A stretch of 64,000 nucleotides of DNA from an uncultured Ruminococcus sp. GTDB taxonomy: Bacteria > Bacillota > Clostridia > Oscillospirales > Ruminococcaceae. Location: assembly GCA_947629455.1 (NCBI GenBank), contig CANRDT010000003.1, positions 1 to 64,000 on the forward strand, given 5' to 3'. Under the pieces are notes generated by a model, which searched no databases, was not told where the DNA came from, and was given only the letters and a program-made list of their open reading frames with translations. Below, in pieces: positions 19,524-28,976 of this stretch (positions are counted from its first letter, which is position 1; each line of letters starts with the position of its first letter). The translations under genes and the position numbers were made by a program.

Positions 19524-20789
19524 TTAGTCTGTCAGTTCGCTCGGCTGCGAGATCTTTCCCGTTACAGCCGACGCCGCCGCAACATAGGGAGATGCAAGAT
19601 AGACCTCAGACTCGGGGTGTCCCATTCTTCCGACAAAATTGCGGTTAGTAGTCGCTACCGCTCTTTCGCCCTTTGCAAGAATACCCATATGACCGCCCAG
19701 ACAAGGCCCGCAGGTGGGTGTGGATACCGCGCAGCCTGCATTGATGAATATTTCAAGCAGACCTTCTTTCATAGCCTGCATATACACCTTCTGAGTTGCC
19801 GGTATAATTATACATCTCACGCCGTCGGCAACTTTCCTGCCCTTGAGTATGCTTGCCGCCGCTCTGATGTCCTCTATCCTGCCGTTCGTACACGAGCCGA
19901 TAACGACCTGATCTATCGCAATGTCGCCGATCTGGTCGAACGTCCTTGCGTTCTCGGGAAGATGAGGAAACGCAACGGTCGGTCTGATCTGCGAAAGATC
20001 AATATCGTATACCGCGTCATACTCCGCGTCCTCGTCCGCCTCATATATCTTGTAATCCTTGGTGACCTTATCCGCGATATAATCAAGAGTCACCTGATCT
20101 ACCGCAAATATTCCGTTCTTAGCGCCTGCCTCGATAGCCATATTCGCCATACAGAGCCTGTCCTCCATCGTGAGGTTTTTAAGTCCCTCGCCCGAAAACT
20201 CCATGGACTTGTAAAGCGCTCCGTCCACCCCGATCATTCCGATAATATGCAGTATAACGTCCTTGGCGGCAGAATACTCGGGCAGCTTGCCGGTTATATT
20301 GAATTTTATCGCCGAAGGCACTCTGAACCAGTCCTTGCCCTTAGCCATTCCGGCGCACATATCGGTAGAACCTACGCCTGTTGAGAACGCGCCCAACGCT
20401 CCGTATGTACAGGTATGAGAATCCGCGCCGATAACGCAGTCGCCCGGAGCGACAAGACCTTTTTCGGGCAGCAGGGCGTGTTCGATACCCATATCGCCGA
20501 CGTCGAAATAATTGCGGATCTTATACTGCCTTGCAAAGTCGCGGCACTGCTTGCACTGAGCCGCCGCCTTTATATCCTTGTTAGGGGTAAAGTGATCCAT
20601 GACCATTGTGACTTTTTCATTGTCAAAGACCGAATCAAATCCCGCCTTGTTAAACTCATTGATAGCGACGGGCGTCGTTACATCATTTCCCAGGACCAGA
20701 TCCAGATCCGCCATTATGAGCTGTCCGGGCTTTACGCTGTCAAGACCGGCATGAGCGGCGAGGATCTTCTGAGTCATAGTCATTCCCAT
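19524..20789 (-). CDS. leuC: 3-isopropylmalate dehydratase large subunit
   Basis: [77 protein letters not shown]. Confidence 0.95.
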   Translation of the reverse strand: MGMTMTQKILAAHAGLDSVKPGQLIMADLDLVLGNDVTTPVAINEFNKAGFDSVFDNEKVTMVMDHFTPNKDIKAAAQCKQCRDFARQYKIRNYFDVGDMGIEHALLPEKGLVAPGDCVIGADSHTCTYGALGAFSTGVGSTDMCAGMAKGKDWFRVPSAIKFNITGKLPEYSAAKDVILHIIGMIGVDGALYKSMEFSGEGLKNLTMEDRLCMANMAIEAGAKNGIFAVDQVTLDYIADKVTKDYKIYEADEDAEYDAVYDIDLSQIRPTVAFPHLPENARTFDQIGDIAIDQVVIGSCTNGRIEDIRAAASILKGRKVADGVRCIIIPATQKVYMQAMKEGLLEIFINAGCAVSTPTCGPCLGGHMGILAKGERAVATTNRNFVGRMGHPESEVYLASPYVAAASAVTGKISQPSELTD

Positions 20790-20961
20790 AAAATCTTCTC
20801 CTTACCAGATCGGCTGTTTTGCAGTACGATCTTAATACTTTCTTGTTATATACCAAACTCAACGGCAGGACTGCAATACCTAATAAAAGTATGACATACA
20901 TTATTTATATGCCTTTCTTGCAATATCTTACAGAAGAGTTTAGTTTACATCTGCGTATATT

Positions 20962-21085
20962 ATATCATAAAAGCGTAAGCGTTATGATATAATTGTCCGA
21001 TACGTCGGGAGCAGACCCATTGGTCTGCGTATCGACGAGGACATAAAAATATAATGAAATCATTTATGATTTTATTATATCATAT
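20962..21085. other. Cluster of three adjacent inverted repeats; candidate structured RNA or regulatory region
   Basis: ATATCATAA/TTATGATAT (20962-20990); compound hairpin CGATAC ... GCAGACC-CATT-GGTCTGC-GTATCG with outer GTCC/GGAC (20995-21042); AATGAAATCAT-TT-ATGATTTTATT (about 21053-21076). Confidence 0.45.
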
Positions 21086-21293
21086 ATCATAAACCGCTGT
21101 AAATACATAAATATTTTCTTAAGTATGAACAAATTTTCCCATATGCTTTCAAAAAGCGGTATAAACTGCGTGATTTTGTATATTTTTACTCAAAAATATG
21201 CAGAACTAACCTTGTATCGCAGGCAAATTTCCGCAAAAAATAAATACGGCAGTACTTGCGGGTACGGCAATATTTGTGAAAGGAGCGGCAGAT

Positions 21294-21467
21294 ATGAGTA
21301 TCACTTCAATAGCCAAGGGAGTTACCGTCGGCATAGCGGCAGGAGCGGTGGCATATGCTTTTGCGAACGCCTCGGCGAAAGAAAAAAGGCGTATGAAATC
21401 AAACGCCGGAAGAGCCATACACGCTATAGGCGATATGGTCGAGGGATTCAATATGATGATGAAATAA
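21294..21467 (+). CDS. Small hypothetical protein, single hydrophobic segment
   Basis: MSITSIAKGVTVGIAAGAVAYAFANASAKEKRRMKSNAGRAIHAIGDMVEGFNMMMK; RBS AAAGGAG upstream; terminator-like hairpin after stop (ATCCGCCT...AGGCGGAT). Confidence 0.72.
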   Translation: MSITSIAKGVTVGIAAGAVAYAFANASAKEKRRMKSNAGRAIHAIGDMVEGFNMMMK

Positions 21468-21520
21468 GCAAAATATCCGCCTCAGCTGTAAACACTAAGG
21501 CGGATAATTATTTATGATCG

Positions 21521-23305
21521 TCAGAGAGATTTTCTTTTTCCGCTCACATATTGCAGGATAGTCAGCGCGTCTACTACGTCTGCCGAACCGCTTTTGTCAA
21601 TATCCGCGGCTGTTATCTGTGCGGAGGACAGCTTGCTCTTGCCTGCGCTGTAGCTGAGTATTTCCAGCGCGTCCACGACAGTCACCGTTCCGTCGCCGTT
21701 GACGTCGCCTTTTTTCAGAGTAGCACCTTTTTTACGGGTTATATTTATGGTATATGTCCTCTTTGAGCCGCTTGCCGCGGTGACGGTTAATTTTACCGTA
21801 TTTGAACCCTCTTTAAGTATGACTTTTCCCGAGCCTGATACCTTTGCCGCGCCGCCGAGCGCAGTCGCCTTGACCGATACGGAAGAAACATTACTCGGCA
21901 CGGTGACCGTGTAGGAGGTCGTGTACTTATCAAACGAGGGGGAAAGCTTTTGTCCTTCGACGCTGAGAGAACGCAGCAGATCGTTGTTGTCGCCGCTGCT
22001 TACAGGCTTTGACGCAGGTGTCGCCGGCATATCCTTATAGACCGGTATCTTGAACTCCAGAGCGGAATTAAGTACTGCCTCGGAATAAGCCTTTTTCATT
22101 CCTGCCGCCTCATTTGCCGCGCCGAAAATGCAGGTCATATACTGATGAAAATACAGACCGTTGCCGTCGTCCGACACGTCAAATTTTTGCAGATAAATGG
22201 TGTCCTGTCCCTTTGTGATGTAACCCGTTCCAACGAATATCGCTCCGCCTACGATAGCCTTGTACTGATTTGTCCACGGCAGAAGATATGCGGGATTTGT
22301 AGTCTTGGCGTAGCGGCAGCCCATTTCGGCGGCTGTCATGGTAGATGTGGCATATGCCTGAACGTCAAAGAAATTGAAATAATTCTCATAGCCTTTGACC
22401 GTTCCGAGCGACTGCGGCGCTCCATTGACTCCCTGCTCGCTGCGGCATCTTGACGCCATATGATAGGGCGAAACTCCCGACCTTTCAGCCGCCTCCATAA
22501 ACGTTTCGGCATAGTCGTACACTTCTTTAGTATCGGGGCAGGTAAAATTGCCGTTCATAAAGGTATCGGCAAGGATATTCCTTACCCCTTCGATATTGTG
22601 TATATCCTTGTTATAGGATAGATTTTCAAACATAAAGACGTATGTATCGTCAAGGAAGTTGCGCGGATCGAGATAATATCTCACTATCTGTTCGGACGCG
22701 GCTACCCACGAGCCGTCCAGACCATACCACTTTCCGTTGGCAAAATCATATGCACCCTTTTCCATAGATTTCCACGACGCAAGAGCCGAGGCGTGAACAA
22801 GACTTCTGCCGAGGACCATTTCTTCTTTAAGAGCCGATTCAAACGTAATATCCAGCTGCTGCGAGGTGAACACCCATTTCGGATATTTGCGGTGAAGCTC
22901 TCTCAGTGCAGGGCGATAGCTTTCGGGAAATCCCTGACTGTCAAGATATTTTTCAAAGCTCTTGTCCGTGACGTTTGTTGTCTGATCATCCTGCGAAGGA
23001 GTATTTTTTACATCTATATATTTTGAGGAAACATATCCGCTTTTTTCAGTCCCGTTTTTTGTGAATGTCACCATATACCAGCTGCCGCCGTCGGACGCTT
23101 TAAGCGTTTTCTCGACCGTTACCGTATCGCCGTAAGCCAGATAGCCGACGGACGGATATGACGTCCCTGCTCCGCTGCGGACGTTGAGAGATGTTGCCGT
23201 ACAAACGCCGTACTCCGCAGCCGCAGCCGTGAATGAAGACGTAAGCACGCCGAATATAATGACTGCCGCAGTCAGCAGCGCAAGCTTGATTTTTCGGGTG
23301 ATCAC
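21521..23305 (-). CDS. Secreted SH3b + glucosaminidase-like + cadherin-like + type I dockerin protein
   Basis: Signal peptide; CTATSLNVRSGAGTSYPSVGYLAYGDTV (SH3b); AASEQIVRYYLDPRNFLDDTYVFMFENL; SFDKYTTSYTVTVPSNVSSVSV (cadherin-like); duplicated DVNGDGTVTVVDALEIL / DIDKSGSADVVDALTIL (dockerin). Confidence 0.88.
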   Translation of the reverse strand: MITRKIKLALLTAAVIIFGVLTSSFTAAAAEYGVCTATSLNVRSGAGTSYPSVGYLAYGDTVTVEKTLKASDGGSWYMVTFTKNGTEKSGYVSSKYIDVKNTPSQDDQTTNVTDKSFEKYLDSQGFPESYRPALRELHRKYPKWVFTSQQLDITFESALKEEMVLGRSLVHASALASWKSMEKGAYDFANGKWYGLDGSWVAASEQIVRYYLDPRNFLDDTYVFMFENLSYNKDIHNIEGVRNILADTFMNGNFTCPDTKEVYDYAETFMEAAERSGVSPYHMASRCRSEQGVNGAPQSLGTVKGYENYFNFFDVQAYATSTMTAAEMGCRYAKTTNPAYLLPWTNQYKAIVGGAIFVGTGYITKGQDTIYLQKFDVSDDGNGLYFHQYMTCIFGAANEAAGMKKAYSEAVLNSALEFKIPVYKDMPATPASKPVSSGDNNDLLRSLSVEGQKLSPSFDKYTTSYTVTVPSNVSSVSVKATALGGAAKVSGSGKVILKEGSNTVKLTVTAASGSKRTYTINITRKKGATLKKGDVNGDGTVTVVDALEILSYSAGKSKLSSAQITAADIDKSGSADVVDALTILQYVSGKRKSL

Positions 23306-23539
23306 CGCTATCTCCTCCAGATAAGTATTTTTCCGATAATAACATTATAGGACAAGCCGCAGTTATTGTCAAGTGCGATTTTATTTACAAAAAGTTTAAA
23401 ATTGTCGTTTTGGATATATATTACAATTCGGTTACAATATATATTGTATTTTGTAATATAAAAACGGACATATATTGAGCTTTTCAGCCAATCTCGCAAA
23501 ATAGATAAAATTTCGACCTGTTTTTCGCCATTTTGACTA

Positions 23540-23569
23540 TTGACTTATTTGTCATAGATATGATATAAT
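23540..23569 (+). promoter_or_regulatory. Sigma70-type promoter for the cohesin gene
   Basis: TTGACT - 18 bp - TATAAT. Confidence 0.65.
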
Positions 23570-23713
23570 CTTAATACTCAATGTAACCATTTAGCGTTGT
23601 GTTCAAATTTATGTACAAATAGAAAAGAAAAAGAAAATATGAACAAAATTTGAATCAGCAAAAGCCTTCAACTTGTGTAACAGACTTATTATGATCGGGA
23701 GGTATGATACCCA

Positions 23714-25471
23714 ATGACTTTAAAAGTAAATAAGCCGGCGCTTGCGGCGGCAACGGCAGGTCTTATGACTATGTCGGCTATGTCGGCGTTCTCACTTGCA
23801 GGATCAGCCGCGCAGAACAGCGAGATCACCCTGTCGGCGGACAAGCTCACCGCCTCGGCAGGCGATATGGTAAACGTAAAAGTGGGATTTGAACCGGGCG
23901 ATACGGGCGCGGCAGGATTCACGATCGACCTGCATTACGATCCCGACAAGGTAGACGTCTATATCCCGAACAGTACTGAGCTTTCTTCAAAGTACGATGT
24001 CGGCAGCAAATTCTCCGTAATTGCCAACTATTCCTCCGCTCCGGGCGAGGTGAGAATAGTCGGCGCGAACCTTTCGAGCGACAACATTACCTCCGATACC
24101 GATCTTGCTCTTGCAAGCTTTAAGGTAAAGGACGGCGCAAAAGGTGATCTGGATTTCTGGGTGGAAGTAGATACTATCGTCTCGGCAAGCGACGACGGAT
24201 TTGTCAACGCGGCATATTCCGCTCCGACCGAAAGTTCGCCGTTTACTGTCAGCGTTCCCGAAAAGACCGTGACAAAGGCGACGACAACTACGACCGCCGC
24301 GGCAACGACAAGCGCCACCACTACAAAAGCCGAGACTGTATCTACCACGGCAAAGCCTACCACCACAAAGGCTGAGACTGTGTCCACAACGACAAAGCCT
24401 ACCACCACAAAAGCTGAGACTGTGTCCACAACGACAAAATCCACCACCACAAAAGCCGAGACCGAATCCACAACATCAAAAGCTACTACCACTACAAAAG
24501 CCGAGACCGAATCCACAACGGCAAAAACCACTACCACTACAAAAGCGGTAACGACCACACAGCCGCAAACTTCCGAGGAAACGGAAAAGCCGCAGGTGAC
24601 GACTGTTCCTCAGTCCACCCCGGAGAGCAATACCGCCGAGCAGCAGACAACGCATGCGGAAAAAGTTCCCGAAGATGAGCAGCTGCCGACCTCACCCGAG
24701 GTAAACGACAGTGATGTGGATAGCTCCAGCGACGAGCAGACAAGTCTGTTCAGCTACACTCAGGGAGATACGGATTTCAATTCCGAGGAAGATCTCAGCT
24801 ATTCGTTCAGTCTGGACGACTACATAACCGATTATTCCAGAAATTACAACATCAGCGTTGACATAAGCACTACGGGCAATGTGAACGGCGGCATTGGTAT
24901 GAATGTCGGCGGCGAATGGGTATCTTTCCGCAGCACTTCCCATTATGTGGACAAAGACGTCTGGACCGCGGAAAATATCGACCCCAACAAGACGGGCAAT
25001 GATGTTTTCGTGCAGCTTTATTATCTCAAAGCAAATGCGACGTTCAGCATAGACGCTATCACGGTCGAGCCGACCGAAACTGTTTCTGCACCGACGGATC
25101 AGGACGATGAACAGACTCCCCTGCCCGAGGAACAGCCGCAGGTCAGTGAAACCACGGATAATACGAATGATACGGATAACACATCAGACGAGCAGTCTGC
25201 GGAGAATGATAATGCAAACGGCGCAGACGCAGATAATTCCGACGACACCGCAGCGCCTTCGACAGGCGAAGAGCAGACAGCAGACCCCGAGGTCATAGAA
25301 GAGGCAGTAGACAGTGCAGCGGCGGAGGCTGACAGTCAGCCTGATCACAATCCCACTACCGGCAGCAAGGCAAGTCCGATAAAGTTTTTGCTTATGCTTG
25401 CCTGCCTTGGCGAAATTGCATGGTCACTGTTCGTAACGGTATTCAACCGTCTGAAAGGCAGATCGGAATAA
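23714..25471 (+). CDS. Cohesin-domain surface protein with Thr-rich repeat and NPTTG-type C-terminal sorting-like signal
   Basis: Signal peptide; cohesin-like domain (ITLSADKLTASAGDMVNVKVGFEPGDTGAAGFTIDLHYDPDKVDVY...); TTTKAETVSTTTKP repeats; C-terminal NPTTGSKASPIKFLLMLACLGEIAWSLFVTVFNRLKGRSE. Confidence 0.85.
   Translation: MTLKVNKPALAAATAGLMTMSAMSAFSLAGSAAQNSEITLSADKLTASAGDMVNVKVGFEPGDTGAAGFTIDLHYDPDKVDVYIPNSTELSSKYDVGSKFSVIANYSSAPGEVRIVGANLSSDNITSDTDLALASFKVKDGAKGDLDFWVEVDTIVSASDDGFVNAAYSAPTESSPFTVSVPEKTVTKATTTTTAAATTSATTTKAETVSTTAKPTTTKAETVSTTTKPTTTKAETVSTTTKSTTTKAETESTTSKATTTTKAETESTTAKTTTTTKAVTTTQPQTSEETEKPQVTTVPQSTPESNTAEQQTTHAEKVPEDEQLPTSPEVNDSDVDSSSDEQTSLFSYTQGDTDFNSEEDLSYSFSLDDYITDYSRNYNISVDISTTGNVNGGIGMNVGGEWVSFRSTSHYVDKDVWTAENIDPNKTGNDVFVQLYYLKANATFSIDAITVEPTETVSAPTDQDDEQTPLPEEQPQVSETTDNTNDTDNTSDEQSAENDNANGADADNSDDTAAPSTGEEQTADPEVIEEAVDSAAAEADSQPDHNPTTGSKASPIKFLLMLACLGEIAWSLFVTVFNRLKGRSE
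24317..24548 (+). repeat. Intragenic tandem repeat of about 42-45 bp, five or so units
   Basis: Units of ACCACNACAAAAGCNGAGACNGNNTCNACNACGNCAAAGCCT encoding TTTKAE(T)(V/E)STT(T/A)K(P/S/A/T). Confidence 0.9.
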
Positions 25472-25490
25472 CAAATACTATAACAGCAAA

Positions 25491-25526
25491 GATCCCGAAG
25501 TTACTTTCCTTCGGGATCTCTTTTTT
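25491..25526 (+). terminator. Rho-independent terminator after the cohesin gene
   Basis: GATCCCGAAG-TTACTTTC-CTTCGGGATC-TCTTTTTTC. Confidence 0.9.
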
Positions 25527-25541
25527 CTGATATATTTACTT

Positions 25542-26744
25542 TTACTCTTCGGTATCGTCATCTTTATCTTCAACTTCGCCGCCGTCCTGAACATCATCGG
25601 ACGGCTCCGTTTCTTCCGAATGTTCCGATTCTTCCGAATGTTCTGTTTCCTGCGTATCGCCGATATTTTCAACATCTTCAATATCCGCGTCATCTGCGGC
25701 AAGATCGTCGGTATCCTCCTCGTCCTCCTGATCTTGCAGGTACACTCTCTGCCCGGCGTTACGTTTCTTTTTGAACGGCTTGAATATCACTATGTATTCC
25801 ACAATGATCGCCGCGATAGCCAGAAAGACAACAATAATTATTGCTATTGACATCTTCTTTTCGCTGCCGTCCGAGGATTTGGAGATATGCTTTTTGGCAT
25901 CTTCCGCAGTAAGGCTGTCGGAGGAAATTTGCTCCTGATCGAAAATAGTCAGGTGATAAACGCTCTGTGTGCCGTCGCTGTGCAGTACCGTCAGATCGGT
26001 CTCTCCCTCCGACAAAGTGGAAAGCAGACCGTCCTGCACCAGAGCCTTTTCCCCGTCCGTCACCGTGACAGACTCTGCGTCGTCTATCCCCAGTGATTCA
26101 AGAGTTACCGCAGTTTCCGACATGGGCAGAGATATCTGATACACGCTGTCGGGAGAAATTTCTGCGTTTGCGTCTATCGCCTTGCGGTTGCTGACTATTC
26201 CGTTGCCTATCACATTTGAAAGCGGCATAAGATCGACGTCCTCAAGAGAATCCACCGTCAGGTAGATCACCGTAGACATAAGATCGGGGTCTTTTACTCT
26301 GAAAGTCAGGGTGGTATACGTTCCGCAGAAATCCGAACCCTTGGTATTCATATACTTGAAAATGTACGAACCCTCCTGTGAATCCTCCAGATAGATACCG
26401 CCTATCTCCTCGCTGTTCATTTCAGAGCTTTTCAGCTCCAGCATATCGCTGTCGTATTCTATTGTTATATCCGCCTGGGCGATAGGTATCTGCGTATCTA
26501 TATTCAGAAATACATCAAACCTCTGATTCTCGATCTCTCCCACCTCAAGCTGCACGCTTACGGGAGCCATAGTCAGATTTTCCTCCGAGGAGAGATCTTC
26601 CGCCGCACTGACGCTCTCAGCGGCAGAACTCTCCGCCTGCTGCGTATCAGCCTGCGCATATGCGGAAAAAGCAGCCGAACCGCACATTAAAAGCGCGGCG
26701 GCAAAAGCCGGAAATCCCGATACCTTCAAATCCATCACTCCCAT
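25542..26744 (-). CDS. Cohesin-like domain membrane protein with acidic cytoplasmic tail
   Basis: Cohesin-like segment VSVQLEVGEIENQRFDVFLNIDTQIPIAQADITIEYDSDMLELKSSEMN; late TM (MSIAIIIVVFLAIAAIIVEYIVIF) then D/E-rich tail; start at 26744 or 26735, not the 26879 ORF start, which overlaps the upstream gene. Confidence 0.75.
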   Translation of the reverse strand: MGVMDLKVSGFPAFAAALLMCGSAAFSAYAQADTQQAESSAAESVSAAEDLSSEENLTMAPVSVQLEVGEIENQRFDVFLNIDTQIPIAQADITIEYDSDMLELKSSEMNSEEIGGIYLEDSQEGSYIFKYMNTKGSDFCGTYTTLTFRVKDPDLMSTVIYLTVDSLEDVDLMPLSNVIGNGIVSNRKAIDANAEISPDSVYQISLPMSETAVTLESLGIDDAESVTVTDGEKALVQDGLLSTLSEGETDLTVLHSDGTQSVYHLTIFDQEQISSDSLTAEDAKKHISKSSDGSEKKMSIAIIIVVFLAIAAIIVEYIVIFKPFKKKRNAGQRVYLQDQEDEEDTDDLAADDADIEDVENIGDTQETEHSEESEHSEETEPSDDVQDGGEVEDKDDDTEE

Positions 26745-26766
26745 TGCGGCGCAGATACAAGGCTTG

Positions 26767-28668
26767 TCAGTTTCTTCTGCGATAGCTTGTACTCCTGCCG
26801 GCTTTTTTCTTATACATACGCTCATCGGCGATCTTGATAAGCTCGTCAATATTATCCAGACCGCCCGAGCTTGCGGCAACTATGCCAAAGCTTGCCGAAA
26901 CGGTATACGGCTTTGACGAATTGCTGTTGACATAATCCAGATATTCGTAAAAGCTTTTTTCATATTCAAGATAGTATTTATCGTTATCGTAAATTCCTGC
27001 GACTATAAACTCGTCGCCGCCGAATCTCGCGCAGATCTCTCCCTTTACGGATATTGACATAAGTGCTTTCGCAACGGCGTTTATAGCGTAATCGCCTTCG
27101 TTATGACCGTACTCGTCATTTATCATTTTAAGATTGTCAAGATCTATTGACGCCACCGTCAGATCGTGGGTCTTTCCGTCAACAAACAATTCTTTAAGCT
27201 TGCTGAAAAATCCTCTGCGGTTGTAAAGCTGCGTCATTGAATCGCGTATATACATATCCTCCAGACGGGCGATCATATGCCTTAACTGCGCCTGCTGTCT
27301 GAGGGTCGAAAAAGCGTTTGACATATTCATCGAATAGAGCAGCCACTGGTGCTCGTAAATGCTTTTTGTATGCTCCTTTGCGATATACCCGATAATGCGG
27401 CTGTTGACGTGCAGCGGCATAAACAGCACCGAACGGCACTCGTCCAGTTCTCTGTCGAGATCGGGCAGCAGTTCGCTCGTTTCAAAAGGTCTGCATTTAT
27501 CCGAAACCGTATCGTTCTTGAACGCCAGTACTTCCATCACCTGCGGAAAAGACGTTCCCGCCGCCTGAGAAACTATATCGCCGGCAGCCGAGGAAGAGTC
27601 GAAATATCCGTTTTCCACGCATATCCACATTTTCTTCGTCCACGCTCTCATAGCGGTGGAGCGCAGTTTATCGACCGCGTCGCTGACACGGGAGCTTTCG
27701 GTTATTCTGGAGCATATCCTCATGATCTGACGGGTGAAGATGTTCAGGTCGTCCCACGCGTTTGAACGTCTGCGGTGATAATGATTTGCGTCGGGACGGA
27801 CTTCCTTACAGCCGCAGCTGCCGCGGTAGATAACGTCCGATCTTATGATATTCCTGCCGTTCGGATTTTCTCCGCCGAAGATCATTTCAAGCAGTCTGAG
27901 AGCCTCCGCACTGCCCTTTTTATATCCCATTCGCGCCGTGGTGATATCGGGATAATGATACCTCGCTTCCTCCAGATCGTCAATTCCGGTAACTGATACC
28001 TGCTGCGGAACGGATATCCCGTGCGCCTCAAGTTCCTCGGCGGCAGACATAGCCATAATATCGTTTGCGCACACTACCGCGTCAAATTCCTGTCCGGAAT
28101 CTATCCATTTTCTGACCGTTTCCCTTGTGGGTTCGTCCCACCACATACCTTCGCCCACGCGCGTGGGGTCGTAGCTTAATCCGCAGCTTTCAAGAGCGCG
28201 TTTGTAAGCCTCCACCCGCCGCGTGGAAATATCCTGCCCTATCACGCCCGTGATAAAATTTATCCTGCTGCGCTTGTGGACATTCACAAGATGACATACT
28301 ATATCATAAATAGAGTTTGCATAGTCGAACAGAATATTGATGCAGCCGTCTATCTCCGCGTCAAGAGAAACCACAGGAATATTTGCCGCGCGGGCATTAT
28401 CAACAATGTTTTTGAGAATACACTCGTCCTTGATAGTCTCGCTCAGCAGGATAAGCGCGTCAAGCTTATCGTAATTTATCAGGCTGAAGATCGCACATTC
28501 GCCCATATCGTGTGCCGAGCCGGAAAATCTGTCGGAAAAACAGGTAAAAAACATAAGCCTCAGCCACGGAAGATCTTTTTGTTTTTCCAGAAGTCCGTTT
28601 ATCATTTCGGACTGATATTCGTCGCCGATACCGGCGTAACACACGCCTACGACTTTTCTGTCTGTCAA
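26767..28668 (-). CDS. Periplasmic-binding-protein/LacI-type sensor domain fused to GGDEF (diguanylate cyclase)
   Basis: LacI-like ligand domain (VVCANDIMAMSAAEELEAHGISVPQQVSVTGIDDLEEARYHYPDITTARM) without an N-terminal HTH; C-terminal RDSMTQLYNRRGFF ... ARFGGDEFIVAG. Confidence 0.9.
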   Translation of the reverse strand: MTDRKVVGVCYAGIGDEYQSEMINGLLEKQKDLPWLRLMFFTCFSDRFSGSAHDMGECAIFSLINYDKLDALILLSETIKDECILKNIVDNARAANIPVVSLDAEIDGCINILFDYANSIYDIVCHLVNVHKRSRINFITGVIGQDISTRRVEAYKRALESCGLSYDPTRVGEGMWWDEPTRETVRKWIDSGQEFDAVVCANDIMAMSAAEELEAHGISVPQQVSVTGIDDLEEARYHYPDITTARMGYKKGSAEALRLLEMIFGGENPNGRNIIRSDVIYRGSCGCKEVRPDANHYHRRRSNAWDDLNIFTRQIMRICSRITESSRVSDAVDKLRSTAMRAWTKKMWICVENGYFDSSSAAGDIVSQAAGTSFPQVMEVLAFKNDTVSDKCRPFETSELLPDLDRELDECRSVLFMPLHVNSRIIGYIAKEHTKSIYEHQWLLYSMNMSNAFSTLRQQAQLRHMIARLEDMYIRDSMTQLYNRRGFFSKLKELFVDGKTHDLTVASIDLDNLKMINDEYGHNEGDYAINAVAKALMSISVKGEICARFGGDEFIVAGIYDNDKYYLEYEKSFYEYLDYVNSNSSKPYTVSASFGIVAASSGGLDNIDELIKIADERMYKKKAGRSTSYRRRN

Positions 28669-28740
28669 TGCAATTCACCTGCCGGTCATAGATATTAAAA
28701 TCGGTATAACAAAGACCGCCGCACAACAGCGGCGCACGGT

Positions 28741-28925
28741 CATTGAAATCAATTTTTACAAAATTGATCTTAAAAAAACAAGATTTTCAGAGACAAGAAG
28801 CAAGAAAAAAGTCTGCAAAGCGGAATAATATTTTAAAATATTCGCCGTAGGCGCTCCTTGTCTGACCTCTTACCTCTTAAAAGCGCAGCGTTCTAACTTC
28901 CGGAAATCAAAAATTGATTTCCGAG
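28741..28925. repeat. MITE-like element, type-1 copy B (inverted relative to copy C)
   Basis: Flanked by perfect 10-bp direct repeat GGCGCACGGT at 28731-28740 and 28926-28935; terminal AAAAATTGATTTCCGAG; body near-identical in reverse complement to 34841-35023. Confidence 0.85.
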
Positions 28926-28976
28926 GGCGCACGGTCTTGATTCATTGCCGCAGAACGGCGATCGTTTATCCTTGAT

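Noticed and set aside
18115-21100. T-box leader controlling ilvE/leuCD
   Set aside because: Looked for the T-box antiterminator consensus on both strands near these genes and did not find it.
24028-24558. 176-aa Val-rich minus-strand ORF
   Set aside because: Reverse complement of the Thr-repeat region of the cohesin gene.
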